The notes beneath the pieces were generated by a model. The model saw nothing but the letters and a program-made list of their open reading frames with translations. It did no database searches and had not been told where the DNA came from. From assembly GCF_028471945.1 (NCBI RefSeq), contig NZ_CP110128.1, forward strand, positions 4,886,501 through 4,950,500: DNA of 64,000 nt. The letters are read 5' to 3'. A program made the translations under genes and the position numbers. Position 1 is the first letter of the stretch. Each line of letters begins with the position of its first letter. Shown here one piece after another: positions 7,743-16,773 of this stretch. This stretch comes from Pseudomonas sp. WJP1. Its GTDB lineage: Bacteria; Pseudomonadota; Gammaproteobacteria; Pseudomonadales; Pseudomonadaceae.

Positions 7743-9878
7743 ATGACAATGACAAAATTTCCCCACTTGCTCGCCCCCGGCAACATTGGTCCCCTCCAAC
7801 TGCGTAACCGCATCATCATGGCGCCCATGGGCTCCAACTTTGCCGAAGCTGATGGACACTGTGGCGAACGTATCCAGGCCTACTATGAAGCGCGTGCCGA
7901 GGGTGGTGCCGGGCTGTTGATCATGGGCGTGTGCGCCATCGCCTTTCCCGCCGGCACCGCCGAACCGTACCAGGTCGGGGTTTCCTCCGATGAGTTCATT
8001 CCGGGCCTGAGCCGCCTGGCCGAGCGCGTGCACAAGCACGGTGCGAAGATCGCCATGCAACTGCAGCACGCCGGCAAGAACGCCATACGCGACATGGCTG
8101 CGGGCCGTCCGTTGTGGGTGCCGTCGATTCCACCGGCCAGCAGCTCGGACATGATGCAAGCCTTGACTCCAGAGGAGCTTGCCTCGTTTGTCAGCGCCGT
8201 GCGCGGTCGCAAAGGCGGGATAGAGATGCGGGTGATGGACCAGGACGACATCGCACAGATGGTCGAATGGTTTGCCGCCGCCGCCGAACGGGCGCAACGC
8301 GCCGGTTTCGATGGCGTGGAGATCCACGCCGCGCACAACTACATCATCGCAGGCTTTCTGTCGGCGTATTACAACCGCCGTGACGATGCGTACGGGGGTT
8401 CGCTGGAAAATCGTGCGCGCCTGCTGCTTGAAGTGTTGGCCGCCGTGCGCGCTCGGGTGGGTGCAGGCTTTGGCGTCTGGCTGCGCCTGGACGCCGAAGA
8501 GATGCTCACCCCCGGCGGCATCACCCTCGACGATGCCAAGGCGGTAGCGCGCCTGGCTGAAGTTGCTGGCGCCGATGCGGTCAGCGTCTCAGCCTATGCC
8601 GCGACCACCAGTGGCGTGGCGTTTACCGAGGCGCCGCTGGTACAAAAGCCTGGCGCGTTTCTCGAGTGGACAGCTGCCATCAAGCAGTGTGTGAGCATTC
8701 CAGTGATTGCCGTCGGGCGTATCGAGCCCGAAACCGGCGAAACGGCCATTGCCGCTGAGCAGTGCGATTTCATCGCCATGGGTCGTAAACTGCTGGCCGA
8801 TCCGCAGCTGCCGAACAAGCTGGTATCCGGTCAGCTGCAGGCTATTCGCCCGTGCATTTATTGCTACGTGTGCGTCAGCCAGATCTTTATCAATGAGCGG
8901 GTCAAATGCGCGGTCAACCCACAAACCGGGCATGAAGCCGAGCGAATCATCGGTCCGGTGGCCACCGCGCAGCATGTGGCGGTGATCGGTGGTGGCCCGG
9001 CGGGCCTTGAAGCGGCGCGCGTGGCGGCCTTGCGCGGACATCGGGTGACGCTGTTCGAACGCAGTGACCGCTTGGGTGGCACGCTGTTCTTTGCCGCCCT
9101 GGCCTACCCCGAGAACGGCCGTCTGCTGGACAACTTGCTGTACCAGGTACAGCAATTACCCATTGATGTGCATTTGCAGACCTGTGTGGACGCGGCCTTG
9201 CTGCGTGACCTGGGCGTCGATCAGGTGATTGTCGCCACCGGCGCTCAACGTGCGGCCCCGGACATCCCCGGGGCCGATCAGAACCACGTGTGGAGCGGCG
9301 ATGAACTGCGCCGCCTGATGACCGGTGACCGCGCCGAAGACATCGCCAAGCGCAAGCTATCGCTGACGCAGCGTACCTTGATGAAGGCCGGCAACCTGAT
9401 CGGTGTCACCAATAGCACCGAGGCCATGCAAAAGTTGTCGCGGGTGTGGATGCCCTTGGGCAAGCGCGTGACCATTATCGGTGGTGGGCTGGTGGGGCTG
9501 GAACTGGCGGAGTTCCTGATCGCCCGCGGGCGTCAGGTCTGTGTGCTGGAAAGCACCGGCCACCTGGGCCGGGAACTGGCTATCGTGCGCCGCTGGCGTG
9601 TGCTGCATGGCATCCGCGTGCATGGCGGTCAGCTGCTGACCGGCGTGACGGTGACCGCCATCGAGGGCAATCGCGTGCGCTATCAAACGGCCGAAGGTGA
9701 AGCCGCAGAGGTACACGGTGACTCGGTGGTGCTGGCCAGCGGCGCAACGCCTGACACCACCCTGGGTGATGCGCTGGGCAGCGCCGGCTTCAAGGTCGTC
9801 AGTATTGGTGACTGCCAGAACGTGGGTTACATCGAAGGCGCCATCGCAACCGGCAACCGCGCCGGACGAGAAGCCTGA
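7743..9878 (+). CDS. Two-domain Fe-S flavoprotein (BaiCD/BaiH or 2,4-dienoyl-CoA reductase type)
   Basis: 711 residues. Residues 1 to about 370 form an OYE-like FMN barrel ('NRIIMAPMGSNFAEADG', 'EIHAAHNYIIAGFLS', 'YGGSLENRARL'). A 4Fe-4S Cys cluster 'CIYCYVCVSQIF...VKC' follows. The rest is an FAD/NAD(P) double Rossmann part with 'VIGGGPAGLEAAR' and a second 'TIIGGGLVGLELAE'. Family members reduce conjugated double bonds. The clostridial BaiCD and BaiH enzymes of bile-acid 7alpha-dehydroxylation share this architecture. The Cys spacing is C-x2-C-x2-C-x11-C, one residue shorter than in E. coli dienoyl-CoA reductase. A further ATG lies two codons downstream. It is the last gene of unit B. A steroid dienone reductase is inferred. 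Confidence 0.85.
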   Translation: MTMTKFPHLLAPGNIGPLQLRNRIIMAPMGSNFAEADGHCGERIQAYYEARAEGGAGLLIMGVCAIAFPAGTAEPYQVGVSSDEFIPGLSRLAERVHKHGAKIAMQLQHAGKNAIRDMAAGRPLWVPSIPPASSSDMMQALTPEELASFVSAVRGRKGGIEMRVMDQDDIAQMVEWFAAAAERAQRAGFDGVEIHAAHNYIIAGFLSAYYNRRDDAYGGSLENRARLLLEVLAAVRARVGAGFGVWLRLDAEEMLTPGGITLDDAKAVARLAEVAGADAVSVSAYAATTSGVAFTEAPLVQKPGAFLEWTAAIKQCVSIPVIAVGRIEPETGETAIAAEQCDFIAMGRKLLADPQLPNKLVSGQLQAIRPCIYCYVCVSQIFINERVKCAVNPQTGHEAERIIGPVATAQHVAVIGGGPAGLEAARVAALRGHRVTLFERSDRLGGTLFFAALAYPENGRLLDNLLYQVQQLPIDVHLQTCVDAALLRDLGVDQVIVATGAQRAAPDIPGADQNHVWSGDELRRLMTGDRAEDIAKRKLSLTQRTLMKAGNLIGVTNSTEAMQKLSRVWMPLGKRVTIIGGGLVGLELAEFLIARGRQVCVLESTGHLGRELAIVRRWRVLHGIRVHGGQLLTGVTVTAIEGNRVRYQTAEGEAAEVHGDSVVLASGATPDTTLGDALGSAGFKVVSIGDCQNVGYIEGAIATGNRAGREA

Positions 9879-9887
9879 AACCCCAAC

Positions 9888-9987
9888 TGTAGGAGCGAGC
9901 AGGCTCGCGATGGTCGTCAACGATAACGTGCCCTGTCTGGATGATCGCGTTGTCCGGACGTTCATCGCGAGCATGCTCGCTCCTACA
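9888..9987. repeat. REP pair (REPIN-like)
   Basis: Two inverted copies of a 'tgtaggagcgagc...gctcgcgatgg' REP with about 50 bases between them, directly after the flavoprotein gene stop. This is the typical Pseudomonas intergenic REPIN layout. Confidence 0.85.
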
Positions 9988-10009
9988 ATTTGATCGCAGA
10001 CAAGCCTGC

Positions 10010-10078
10010 AATCAGGTCGGCTATAAGGCCGCCTCGCTTTTGCTGTTGCTTTGGCTTTTGATTTTCTTGCCCCCTCAC
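10010..10078. repeat. Partial third copy of the giant inverted-repeat element
   Basis: The segment with 'aatcaggtcggct', 'ggccgcctcgctttt' and 'cttttgattttcttgcccc' matches the inner right arm of the full elements at about 10634-10692 and 56351-56417. It is a broken fragment between a REP pair and the full copy. The bases from 10079 to 10180 show nothing recognisable. Confidence 0.65.
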
Positions 10079-10180
10079 ACCCTGAGCCTGTCCGTCAACC
10101 TGTGACGTCCGCCATCGAAGCCTCTACCAACGTTGATCCCTGCCGCGTCGAAGCTTGTTGTGGGAGATTTTCCTGAGTAC

Positions 10181-10953
10181 ATATCCGTTGCTGCGGTCAC
10201 GGCTACCTAGGGTTCCGCTTTTACAGCGGGTCACTTTGAAAAGCGCAAAGTAACCAAACGCTCTTGCTCCACCACTCGGTGCCTCGCTTAGGCTCGGCAT
10301 GCCCTCACTCCGGCATTGCTCCGTGGGTCGCCGCGATGGGCCATCCCTGGCCCAGCGCGGCTAAACCGGCGTCCTGCCGGTTTCCCCACTGCGCAATGCC
10401 TGCGTTCGGCCAGCGTGGTTAACGGGGCACCCAGATCCAAAGCCAAAGCGAGGCGGCCTTATAGCCGACCTGACTTTTGCAGATACCCCAATCTCCTGTA
10501 GGAGCCAGCGGTGCGGCGATCCGACTTGCCGGCGAAGAACGATAACGCGGTACAACAGACACACCGCAGCGCCTGGTTCGCCGGCAAGCCTGGCTCCTAC
10601 AAGAGGAACGCGTACGGCTGCCGATCAGGTCGGCTGTCAGGCCGCCTCGCTTTTGCGTTTGATCTTGATCTGGCTTTTGATTTTCTTGCCCCATCGAGAG
10701 GCCGAGTGGAGGTTCTGCGCAGTGGGTAAACCGGCATGGATGCCGGTTTAGCCGCGCTGGGCCAAGGATGGCCCATCGCGGCGGGCCCACGGAGCAGGAC
10801 CGGAGCGAGGGTATGCCGAGCCTAAGCGAGGCACCGAACGCCAGGGGCAAGAGCCCTTGGTTACTTGGGGCTTTTCCAAGTGACTCGCCGTAAGGGCGAA
10901 ACCCTAAGTGGCCGTTACCGCAGCAACGGATATACACCCATTCCAAATATGCA
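10181..10953. repeat. Giant imperfect inverted-repeat element, copy 1
   Basis: About 775 bases. The left arm (atatccgttgctgcggtca ... accactcggtgcctcgc ... gctaaaccggc) returns as its reverse complement in the right arm (gccggtttagc ... gcgaggcaccgaacg ... gcagcaacggatat). A REP pair sits near the centre. A closely similar copy lies at 55895-56673. ORFs that can be read in it are by-products of the palindrome and have no sign of being genes. It occupies most of the gene-free interval 9879-11200, inside the steroid cluster. Confidence 0.85.
10497..10601. repeat. REP pair at the centre of copy 1
   Basis: It starts with 'tgtaggagccagcgg' and ends with 'cgccggcaagcctggctcctaca', with a 50-base middle similar to that of the pair at 56238-56327. 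The left REP is partly altered. Confidence 0.75.
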
Positions 10954-10991
10954 CCTGGAGCCCTCCAACCTAAAGTGAGCAGTACTACGAC

Positions 10992-11106
10992 TGTAGGAGC
11001 GAGCCTGCCTCGCGATGGACGTCAACGATAACGCGCACTGTCTGAATGGTCGCGGTGTCTAGACGTTTTTCGTCGGAACGCCGCCCGGAGCAGCCTCGCT
11101 CCCACA
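10992..11106. repeat. REP pair, diverged
   Basis: The left unit 'tgtaggagcgagcctgcctcgcgatgg' and right unit 'gcagcctcgctcccaca' flank a middle similar to that of the pair at 9888-9987. The right REP is degraded. Confidence 0.75.
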
Positions 11107-11144
11107 ATGGACCTCGAACAGCCCTGCAATGAGGTCGCTCAAGC

Positions 11145-11179
11145 AAAAAAAAAACCCAGATTTTCACCTGGGTTTTTTT
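11145..11179 (-). terminator. Rho-independent terminator of the DUF1329 gene
   Basis: CCCAGG stem with A- and T-runs on both sides (10 A, 7 T). It lies 22 bases after the DUF1329 stop on the minus strand and could work in both directions. Confidence 0.85.
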
Positions 11180-11200
11180 ACCTTCACATGATCAGTGCCG

Positions 11201-12583
11201 TTAGCGCCCCATCGCTCGTGCCGCATCCGCGGTGTACATGTCCGGGGTGAACTTGGCTTCGTTGAGAATCGGCCCCTTCTTGGACTCGTTGGTCATGGCG
11301 TAGCCGGTGTACTGCCCTGAGTTCAGGTCCATGAAGAACTGCGAACCGGCCTGCCAGGCGCTCATGTCCGGGTGGTAGTAGTAGTTGATCATCGCATGCT
11401 TCCACAGTGCACCACGGCTGTCGTAGTTGTCCGAAACCACCGAGTTCCAGGTGTCTTCGTCAATAAACAGCACACGCTTGCCGTAGACATGGCGGTAGCC
11501 CTCTTTCAACTTGGCCTCGAGCACCCAGACACGGCGCAGCTCATAGCGCATGTAGTCGGGGTTGGGGTGGTTGGGGGTGAGGATGTCGGCGTACTTGACG
11601 GCACCGGTGTTCGGCTTGAAAGCGTTGGCCGGCACGTAGACTTCACGCTTGCCGATCAGCGTCCAGTTGAAACGCTCGGGCGAGCCGTTGTAAAGACGGT
11701 CTTCGTCGACAGTCATGGTGCCGTTGGTACCGATCATGGGCTGATCGTAACCGTAGCCAGGCAACTGCCGTACACGCCGGGTGGATGGGCTGTAGCTCCA
11801 GGCCTGACGCGGGTTGGTGAGGAAGTTGTAGGGTTCCTGGGAAATACTCACCACACCGTTGTCGCGCGCCGGTTTGAGCGTGGTGTTCCAGCTCATGGCC
11901 TGTATCGCGCCTTCAGTCTTGGGCTCGACTGTCGGCGAGTTGGCTTGCGAGAGATTTCGCGCATGGGCACGACCCCAGCCGATGCTGCCGTTAGGCAGGA
12001 CTGACGCCAGGTCGCTGACCTTTTCTTCGGTGTAGGCACGCGCCGGCAGCTGGTGGTTCCACAGCAGCTCCATGCCGTTTTTCGGGATCGGGAACGGTAT
12101 CTGGCCGATCCCTTCGATGCCCATGCCGTCGTCGACCAGCTTGGCGTTCAAGGCGTTTTTCATCGCCCGTTCGCAAACATAGTCCGGGTAACGGAAGTCA
12201 CGATGACCTGGGTAGATGTTCATCTTGTAGGTGGTTGGGTAGCGCTTGAGCAGGGCCTTCTGACCTTCGGTCAAATGGCTTTCGTACTGGCTCATATTCT
12301 GCGCGGTGATCACCAGGATCGGCTTTTCGGAAGCGTAGGGGTCGACCGGCTGGCTGCCGGAAAACTTCACGTGATTCCAGCCTGGCACCTCGCCGAGGTA
12401 CTTGCCGGTGTAGGGCGGGATGGTGCCTTCGGCGTTGCCGGCTTTCTCGGCACCGACACAGGTCAGTTCCTTGCCGAGTTTGGCAGCCTCTTGCGGCGAT
12501 ACTTGCGCAAGTACGTGGCCTTGCAGGCCGACATTGACGGCCACTGCAGCTACGAACATCACGCCTTTTGTTGTTATTTTCAT
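11201..12583 (-). CDS. DUF1329 family exported protein
   Basis: 460 residues with a Sec signal peptide of about 27 residues (MKITTKG, hydrophobic core, ending at HVLAQ). The mature protein fits DUF1329, a LolA/LppX-like fold of probable envelope location. The conserved 'PGHRDFRYPDYVCE', 'LRRVWVLEAKLKEGYRHVYGKRV' and 'IDEDTWN' segments are recognisable. DUF1329 genes are often paired with a DUF1302 outer-membrane protein and belong to hydrophobic-substrate clusters; here it stands alone. An operator candidate lies 68 bases upstream and a terminator follows, so it is a single-gene unit C of the steroid regulon. Handling steroids in the periplasm or outer membrane is the likely role. The ATG is set by the signal peptide and a GGAG site. 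Confidence 0.85.
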   Translation of the reverse strand: MKITTKGVMFVAAVAVNVGLQGHVLAQVSPQEAAKLGKELTCVGAEKAGNAEGTIPPYTGKYLGEVPGWNHVKFSGSQPVDPYASEKPILVITAQNMSQYESHLTEGQKALLKRYPTTYKMNIYPGHRDFRYPDYVCERAMKNALNAKLVDDGMGIEGIGQIPFPIPKNGMELLWNHQLPARAYTEEKVSDLASVLPNGSIGWGRAHARNLSQANSPTVEPKTEGAIQAMSWNTTLKPARDNGVVSISQEPYNFLTNPRQAWSYSPSTRRVRQLPGYGYDQPMIGTNGTMTVDEDRLYNGSPERFNWTLIGKREVYVPANAFKPNTGAVKYADILTPNHPNPDYMRYELRRVWVLEAKLKEGYRHVYGKRVLFIDEDTWNSVVSDNYDSRGALWKHAMINYYYHPDMSAWQAGSQFFMDLNSGQYTGYAMTNESKKGPILNEAKFTPDMYTADAARAMGR

Positions 12584-12650
12584 CGATTGGCTCCTTCGCA
12601 GACCAGGACTACTGGGGTACTCCATTGTTCCTGATCTGCTGGGGAGAACA

Positions 12651-12666
12651 TCGTCCGGAAAGACTA
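12651..12666. promoter_or_regulatory. Palindromic operator candidate, unit C
   Basis: TCGTCcggaaaGACTA, 68 bases before the DUF1329 start. It lies just past the end of the upstream CoA ligase gene, which supports separate transcription of the DUF1329 gene. Confidence 0.65.
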
Positions 12667-12671
12667 ATCAG

Positions 12672-14360
12672 TCAGGCACTGACCAATAATTCACGGATCT
12701 GTGCCTTGATCAATTTGCCCGATGCATTACGTGGCAGCGGCTCCTGAAAACCATGCACCTCGGCCGGTACCTTGTAGGCGGCAAGGCGCTGGCCGATAAA
12801 GGCACACACCTGCGCCTGGGTCGGTGCCGGATCAAGTTCGCTGCGCAATACCAGCACCAGGCGCTCACCCAACTCCTCATCGGCCACCGCAAAGGCGGCC
12901 GCTTCAACGACCCCGGGCATTTCGCAGATACAGGACTCCACTTCACTGGCGGATATCTTCTCCCCCGCACGGTTGATCAGGTCCTTCGCCCGGTCGGTGA
13001 TGTAGAGGAAGCCCTCGTCATCCAGCAGGCCGATGTCACCGGTGTCCAGCCAGCCGTCCTGCAACGTCTGGGCACTGGCTTCTGGCAAGCGCCAGTAGGC
13101 GCTCATCAGCGTTGGCGAACGCAGCCAGATCAGGCCGCTTTGCCCTGCTGGCAGCGGCGAATACGGGTTGAGACCGATGCACACATCAACGATCGGCAGC
13201 GGCCAGCCCACCGAATCGGGTTTGTACACGAACTGGTCGCCACCCACCGCCGCTCCGATGCCGTTGCTCTCGGTCAGGCCGTAACCACTGCCGCCAATCG
13301 CCTTGGGCTTGCGCTTGCTGATCTGCGCCAGGAGGCGGCTCGGCGCCAGCGCCCCGCCCAGGCCAAGGCCGTAGAGGCTGTCGCTGTCGGTGCTGTCAAA
13401 GCGTGGCGAGCCGAGCAATTGCTGCATCATCACCGGTGCACCGTTGAACTGGGTACAGCGCTCGTCGCGAATCAGGTCAAAGGCCTTGTCGACGTCCCAC
13501 TTGTACATCAGCAACAAGCGTCGTCCGCTGCGCAGGGCCAGCAGAAACTGCGCGTGCAGGCCGCTGACATGGAACAGCGGCACCGCCATCAGGTTGGTCG
13601 GCGCCAGGCCGCTATCGATCACCGCCTGGATGCGCTCGGGCGAACTTACAGCGCAGAACGCTGACTGGAACTCCAGGGCCGTCAGCGCCTGGCAAATGGC
13701 GCGGTGGCTTGACAGCACACCCTTGGCCCGACTGGTGGTACCGGAGGTATAGAGAATCAGCGCCGGGTCATCGGGGTCGATGGTGATGGCCGGCAACGCC
13801 AGCACCGGGCCCTGGATCAATGCCTCAAAACGCTGGCAGTTGGGCGCCAGCGCTTGCCCTTCCTGCACACCGACCACGATGCTGACCAGTCCCTCGTTGA
13901 GCATGTCGCCCGCCAGCAGTTGCAGGCGCTGCTGGTCACACACCAGCACCTGGGCGCCACTGTCCTGCAGGCCATGGAACAGCTCGTCACGCAAGCCCCA
14001 ACTGTTCAGGGGCACACACACACCGCCGCACCGTTGCACCGCAACAAAGGCCACCAGCCAGGCCGGCTGGTTACGCATGGCGATAGCCACCCGATCGCCC
14101 TGTTTTACCGCAAAACGTTGGGACAGTTGTGCGGCCAGCCGATCGACCTGGTCGAAAAACCCGGCGAATGTCAGCCGCTCCTGCTCCCACACCAGAAACT
14201 CACGGTCACCGTGCACGCGACCTGCATCGATGGCATCGAGCAGGTTGGGGGGTGCATGGCGAAAATACCGCAGGTTACCGTTGGGCGAAGTCACCACCTC
14301 GTACGGCGATCCCGGGCCGATCAACTGCTGCCAGGCGTTGCGCCACTGTTCCAGCTTCAT
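12672..14360 (-). CDS. ANL-family acyl-CoA ligase, candidate steroid side-chain CoA ligase
   Basis: 562 residues. The adenylation P-loop 'LILYTSGTTSRAKGVLSSH', the A5-like 'GYGLTES', 'LDTGDIGLLDDEGFLYITDRAKDLI' and the C-terminal catalytic-Lys segment 'PRNASGKLIKAQ' are all present. It activates a carboxylic acid to its CoA ester. It is the last gene of unit D, 4 bases after the acyl-CoA dehydrogenase at 14365-15519, so it is cotranscribed with the side-chain dehydrogenation, hydration and aldol cleavage genes. A C22 or C24 steroid carboxylate is therefore the likely substrate. The ATG at 14360 was chosen because the longer reading runs back into the neighbouring gene. Confidence 0.85.
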   Translation of the reverse strand: MKLEQWRNAWQQLIGPGSPYEVVTSPNGNLRYFRHAPPNLLDAIDAGRVHGDREFLVWEQERLTFAGFFDQVDRLAAQLSQRFAVKQGDRVAIAMRNQPAWLVAFVAVQRCGGVCVPLNSWGLRDELFHGLQDSGAQVLVCDQQRLQLLAGDMLNEGLVSIVVGVQEGQALAPNCQRFEALIQGPVLALPAITIDPDDPALILYTSGTTSRAKGVLSSHRAICQALTALEFQSAFCAVSSPERIQAVIDSGLAPTNLMAVPLFHVSGLHAQFLLALRSGRRLLLMYKWDVDKAFDLIRDERCTQFNGAPVMMQQLLGSPRFDSTDSDSLYGLGLGGALAPSRLLAQISKRKPKAIGGSGYGLTESNGIGAAVGGDQFVYKPDSVGWPLPIVDVCIGLNPYSPLPAGQSGLIWLRSPTLMSAYWRLPEASAQTLQDGWLDTGDIGLLDDEGFLYITDRAKDLINRAGEKISASEVESCICEMPGVVEAAAFAVADEELGERLVLVLRSELDPAPTQAQVCAFIGQRLAAYKVPAEVHGFQEPLPRNASGKLIKAQIRELLVSA

Positions 14361-14364
14361 GTTT

Positions 14365-15519
14365 TCACTTCTCCAAAGACTCGAAAGCGGCGTAGCGCGC
14401 ACACTGGAAATCACTGTCGCCCAGACACGCCTGGACCACGCGAATCCGCTTGAGGTAAAGGCCCACATCCAGTTCGTCGGTGACACCGATACCGCCGTGC
14501 ATCTGCACCGCTTCATTGCTGATCCGGGCAGCGGCTTCGCCCGCTTTCCATTTGCCCAGGCTCACCAGGCGCCCACGTTCAGCCGCGCTCAAGGCGCTGT
14601 CGTCGAGCGCTGACAACGCCGCCATCACGGCGCTACGGGCCAGTTGCAGTTCCACGTGCAAGCGCGCCGCACGATGCTGCAAGGCCTGGAACGAGCCGAT
14701 CAAGGCATCAAACTGCACGCGGGTCTTGAGGTAATCCAGGGTCAGGGCGAACAACTGCTCGGCGGCGCCAAGCAACTCCGCAGCCAGGCACGCACGCCCC
14801 CGATCCAGCGCTTCATCCAGGGCTGGCCACGCTGCCCCCACGGTACCGAGCAAGGTTTCGCTGCCCAGTTGCACCGCACTGAAACGCAGCTGCGCGTAAT
14901 TGCGCGAGTCGATCAGCGACAGGGCACTGACCTGCAGCCCCGGCGTGTCTGCCGGCACCAGGAACACGCTGATGCCCTGCTCTTCACCCGCCTGGCCGTC
15001 GGTTCGTGCAGCGACCAGGTAGGCATCGACACCCAGGCCATCGATCACGAAGAACTTCTCGCCGTCCAGACGATAGCCACCGGACTCGGCGGTCGCCGTC
15101 AGCGCCGTGTGCACAGGCCCATGGCGCGGTTTTTCATCCAGGGCCAGGGCCAGGCGCCGTTCGCCGCTGATCAACGCCGTCAGCCACTGATCCTGCTGCA
15201 CCGCAGAGCCTGCCAGATGAATCAGCGAGCCACCGAGCACCACACTGGACAACAGCGGTGAGGCCGACAGGTTTCTACCCATGGCCTCGAAAATCGGCCC
15301 CAGGCCCATGCATCCAAAATTCAGTCCACCCAGCGCCTCGGGAAACGGTATCGCGCTCCAGCCCAAGCCAACTGTCTCCTGCCACAGTTGCGGGTCGTAA
15401 CCGGGTTCGCAGGCCTCGTCTCGCAGGCGCCGCTGCGCCGCTACCGGGCTGCGCGCCGCCAGGAACTCGCGAGCACTGTCCGCCAACAGGCGTTGCTCTT
15501 CGCTATACACCAGACTCAT
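14365..15519 (-). CDS. Acyl-CoA dehydrogenase family protein
   Basis: 384 residues, full length for the family. It has the N-terminal helical domain, a middle beta domain ('GYRLDGEKFFVIDGLGVDAYLVAART') and a C-terminal four-helix domain ending in 'QMHGGIGVTDELDVGLYLKRIR'. Enzymes of this type insert the alpha,beta double bond into acyl-CoAs, passing electrons to ETF. Steroid side-chain enzymes are often heterotetramers of two different subunits, so this could pair with another of the four dehydrogenases of unit D. A GGGGAG site precedes the ATG. The downstream CoA ligase starts 4 bases after its stop. Confidence 0.85.
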   Translation of the reverse strand: MSLVYSEEQRLLADSAREFLAARSPVAAQRRLRDEACEPGYDPQLWQETVGLGWSAIPFPEALGGLNFGCMGLGPIFEAMGRNLSASPLLSSVVLGGSLIHLAGSAVQQDQWLTALISGERRLALALDEKPRHGPVHTALTATAESGGYRLDGEKFFVIDGLGVDAYLVAARTDGQAGEEQGISVFLVPADTPGLQVSALSLIDSRNYAQLRFSAVQLGSETLLGTVGAAWPALDEALDRGRACLAAELLGAAEQLFALTLDYLKTRVQFDALIGSFQALQHRAARLHVELQLARSAVMAALSALDDSALSAAERGRLVSLGKWKAGEAAARISNEAVQMHGGIGVTDELDVGLYLKRIRVVQACLGDSDFQCARYAAFESLEK

Positions 15520-15532
15520 GGTCACACTCCCC

Positions 15533-16720
15533 TTAAACACTCGGCAGGTTCAAGACCCGCTTGGCGATGACATTCAACTGCACTTCCGACGAACCGCCAG
15601 AGATGGTCAGGGCAAAGCTGTTGAGCCAGCCTCGGGTGACGGCCAGTTCCTCACTGCTGAACGGCTCGCCTTCAAGGCCCAACGCGCGGTAGCCGAGGGC
15701 ATCGAGGAGGATCTCGAACTTGTCGCGCTCCTGCTCGGTATGCACCAGCTTCATGATCGCCATGATCGCGCTGGTGTCCAGGCCAGCCCTGGCCTCCTCG
15801 CCCATGCGCTGCACGGTGAGGTTGTAGGCATGTTCGTCCATTGCGCAGGCCTGGGCGCGGGCGCGCAGGGCCTGGTCAGCGGGCGACTGGCTGTCTGGCA
15901 GGTAACGTTCGATCAACGGCAGCAGATGAAAGTGTGTCGGCAGGCTGAATTCGCCAAACTTGGACATGGCCCTGCGCTCGTGCTGCAACAGGCTCTTGCC
16001 CAGGTTCCAGCCGCCGTTGAGCGGCCCGATCAACTGGCTCTGCGGGACCCGCACGTTGTCGAAGAACACCTGGCAAAATGCCGACTTGCCGCTGATCAGG
16101 TCAATCGGCGAGACGCTGACTCCCGGGCTTTTCATGTCCAGCACGATCAGGCTGATGCCCTGGTGCTTGGGCGCCTTGGGATCGGTGCGCACCAAGGCGT
16201 ACATCCAGTCGGATTTGTCGCCGTAGGAGGTCCAGATCTTGGTGCCATTGACCACGAAGTCATCGCCATCGGCGATGGCCGAGGTTTTCAAACTGGCCAG
16301 GTCGGAACCGGCATTGGGCTCGGAAAAGCCCTGGCACCAGCGCACCTCACCGCGGCACATGGGTGGCAACAGCGCCTGCTTCTGCGCTTCGCTGCCGAAC
16401 TCCAGCAAAACCGGACCGAGCATCCAGATACCCAGGTTGATTTGCGCCGGTCGACATTTGAGCCGACGCAGTTCGCTTTCCAGTACGGCGTTGTATTCGG
16501 CGCTCAGTCCACCACCGCCATACTCGCTGGGCCATTGCGGGCAGAACCAGCCTTTGTCGCGCATACGCTCGAACCAGAGGCGGGCGTCTTCATTGGGAAA
16601 GGCTACATGACGACCACCCCAGACCATCTCGCCCTCGGGAGTGGCGGTGCGCAGCGACGCTGGGCAATTGGCCTCCAGCCAGTCGCGCGTCGCTTGCCTG
16701 AATTGTTCGATTGCGCTCAT
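15533..16720 (-). CDS. Acyl-CoA dehydrogenase family protein
   Basis: 395 residues. 'GWFCPQWPSEYGGGGLSAEY' near the N-terminus, the FAD/substrate segment 'WCQGFSEPNAGSDLASLKTSA', 'NGTKIWTSYGDKSDWMYALVRTD' and the C-terminal 'ISGGSSEVQLNVIAKRVL' are all family signatures. It sits between two other acyl-CoA dehydrogenase genes in unit D (13-base and 53-base gaps). The ATG has AGGTG upstream. It probably acts on a steroid side-chain CoA ester, alone or as one subunit of an alpha2beta2 enzyme. Which carbon chain length it handles cannot be read from sequence. Confidence 0.87.
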   Translation of the reverse strand: MSAIEQFRQATRDWLEANCPASLRTATPEGEMVWGGRHVAFPNEDARLWFERMRDKGWFCPQWPSEYGGGGLSAEYNAVLESELRRLKCRPAQINLGIWMLGPVLLEFGSEAQKQALLPPMCRGEVRWCQGFSEPNAGSDLASLKTSAIADGDDFVVNGTKIWTSYGDKSDWMYALVRTDPKAPKHQGISLIVLDMKSPGVSVSPIDLISGKSAFCQVFFDNVRVPQSQLIGPLNGGWNLGKSLLQHERRAMSKFGEFSLPTHFHLLPLIERYLPDSQSPADQALRARAQACAMDEHAYNLTVQRMGEEARAGLDTSAIMAIMKLVHTEQERDKFEILLDALGYRALGLEGEPFSSEELAVTRGWLNSFALTISGGSSEVQLNVIAKRVLNLPSV

Positions 16721-16773
16721 TCGTTCACCTGAAAGGGACGTTATTGTTATTCGCATCAAGGGTACAGCCTGAC

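Noticed and set aside
10419..10946. 175-codon minus-strand ORF in the gene-free interval
   Set aside because: It lies wholly in the giant inverted-repeat element and crosses its palindromic centre. The equivalent in copy 2 is broken.
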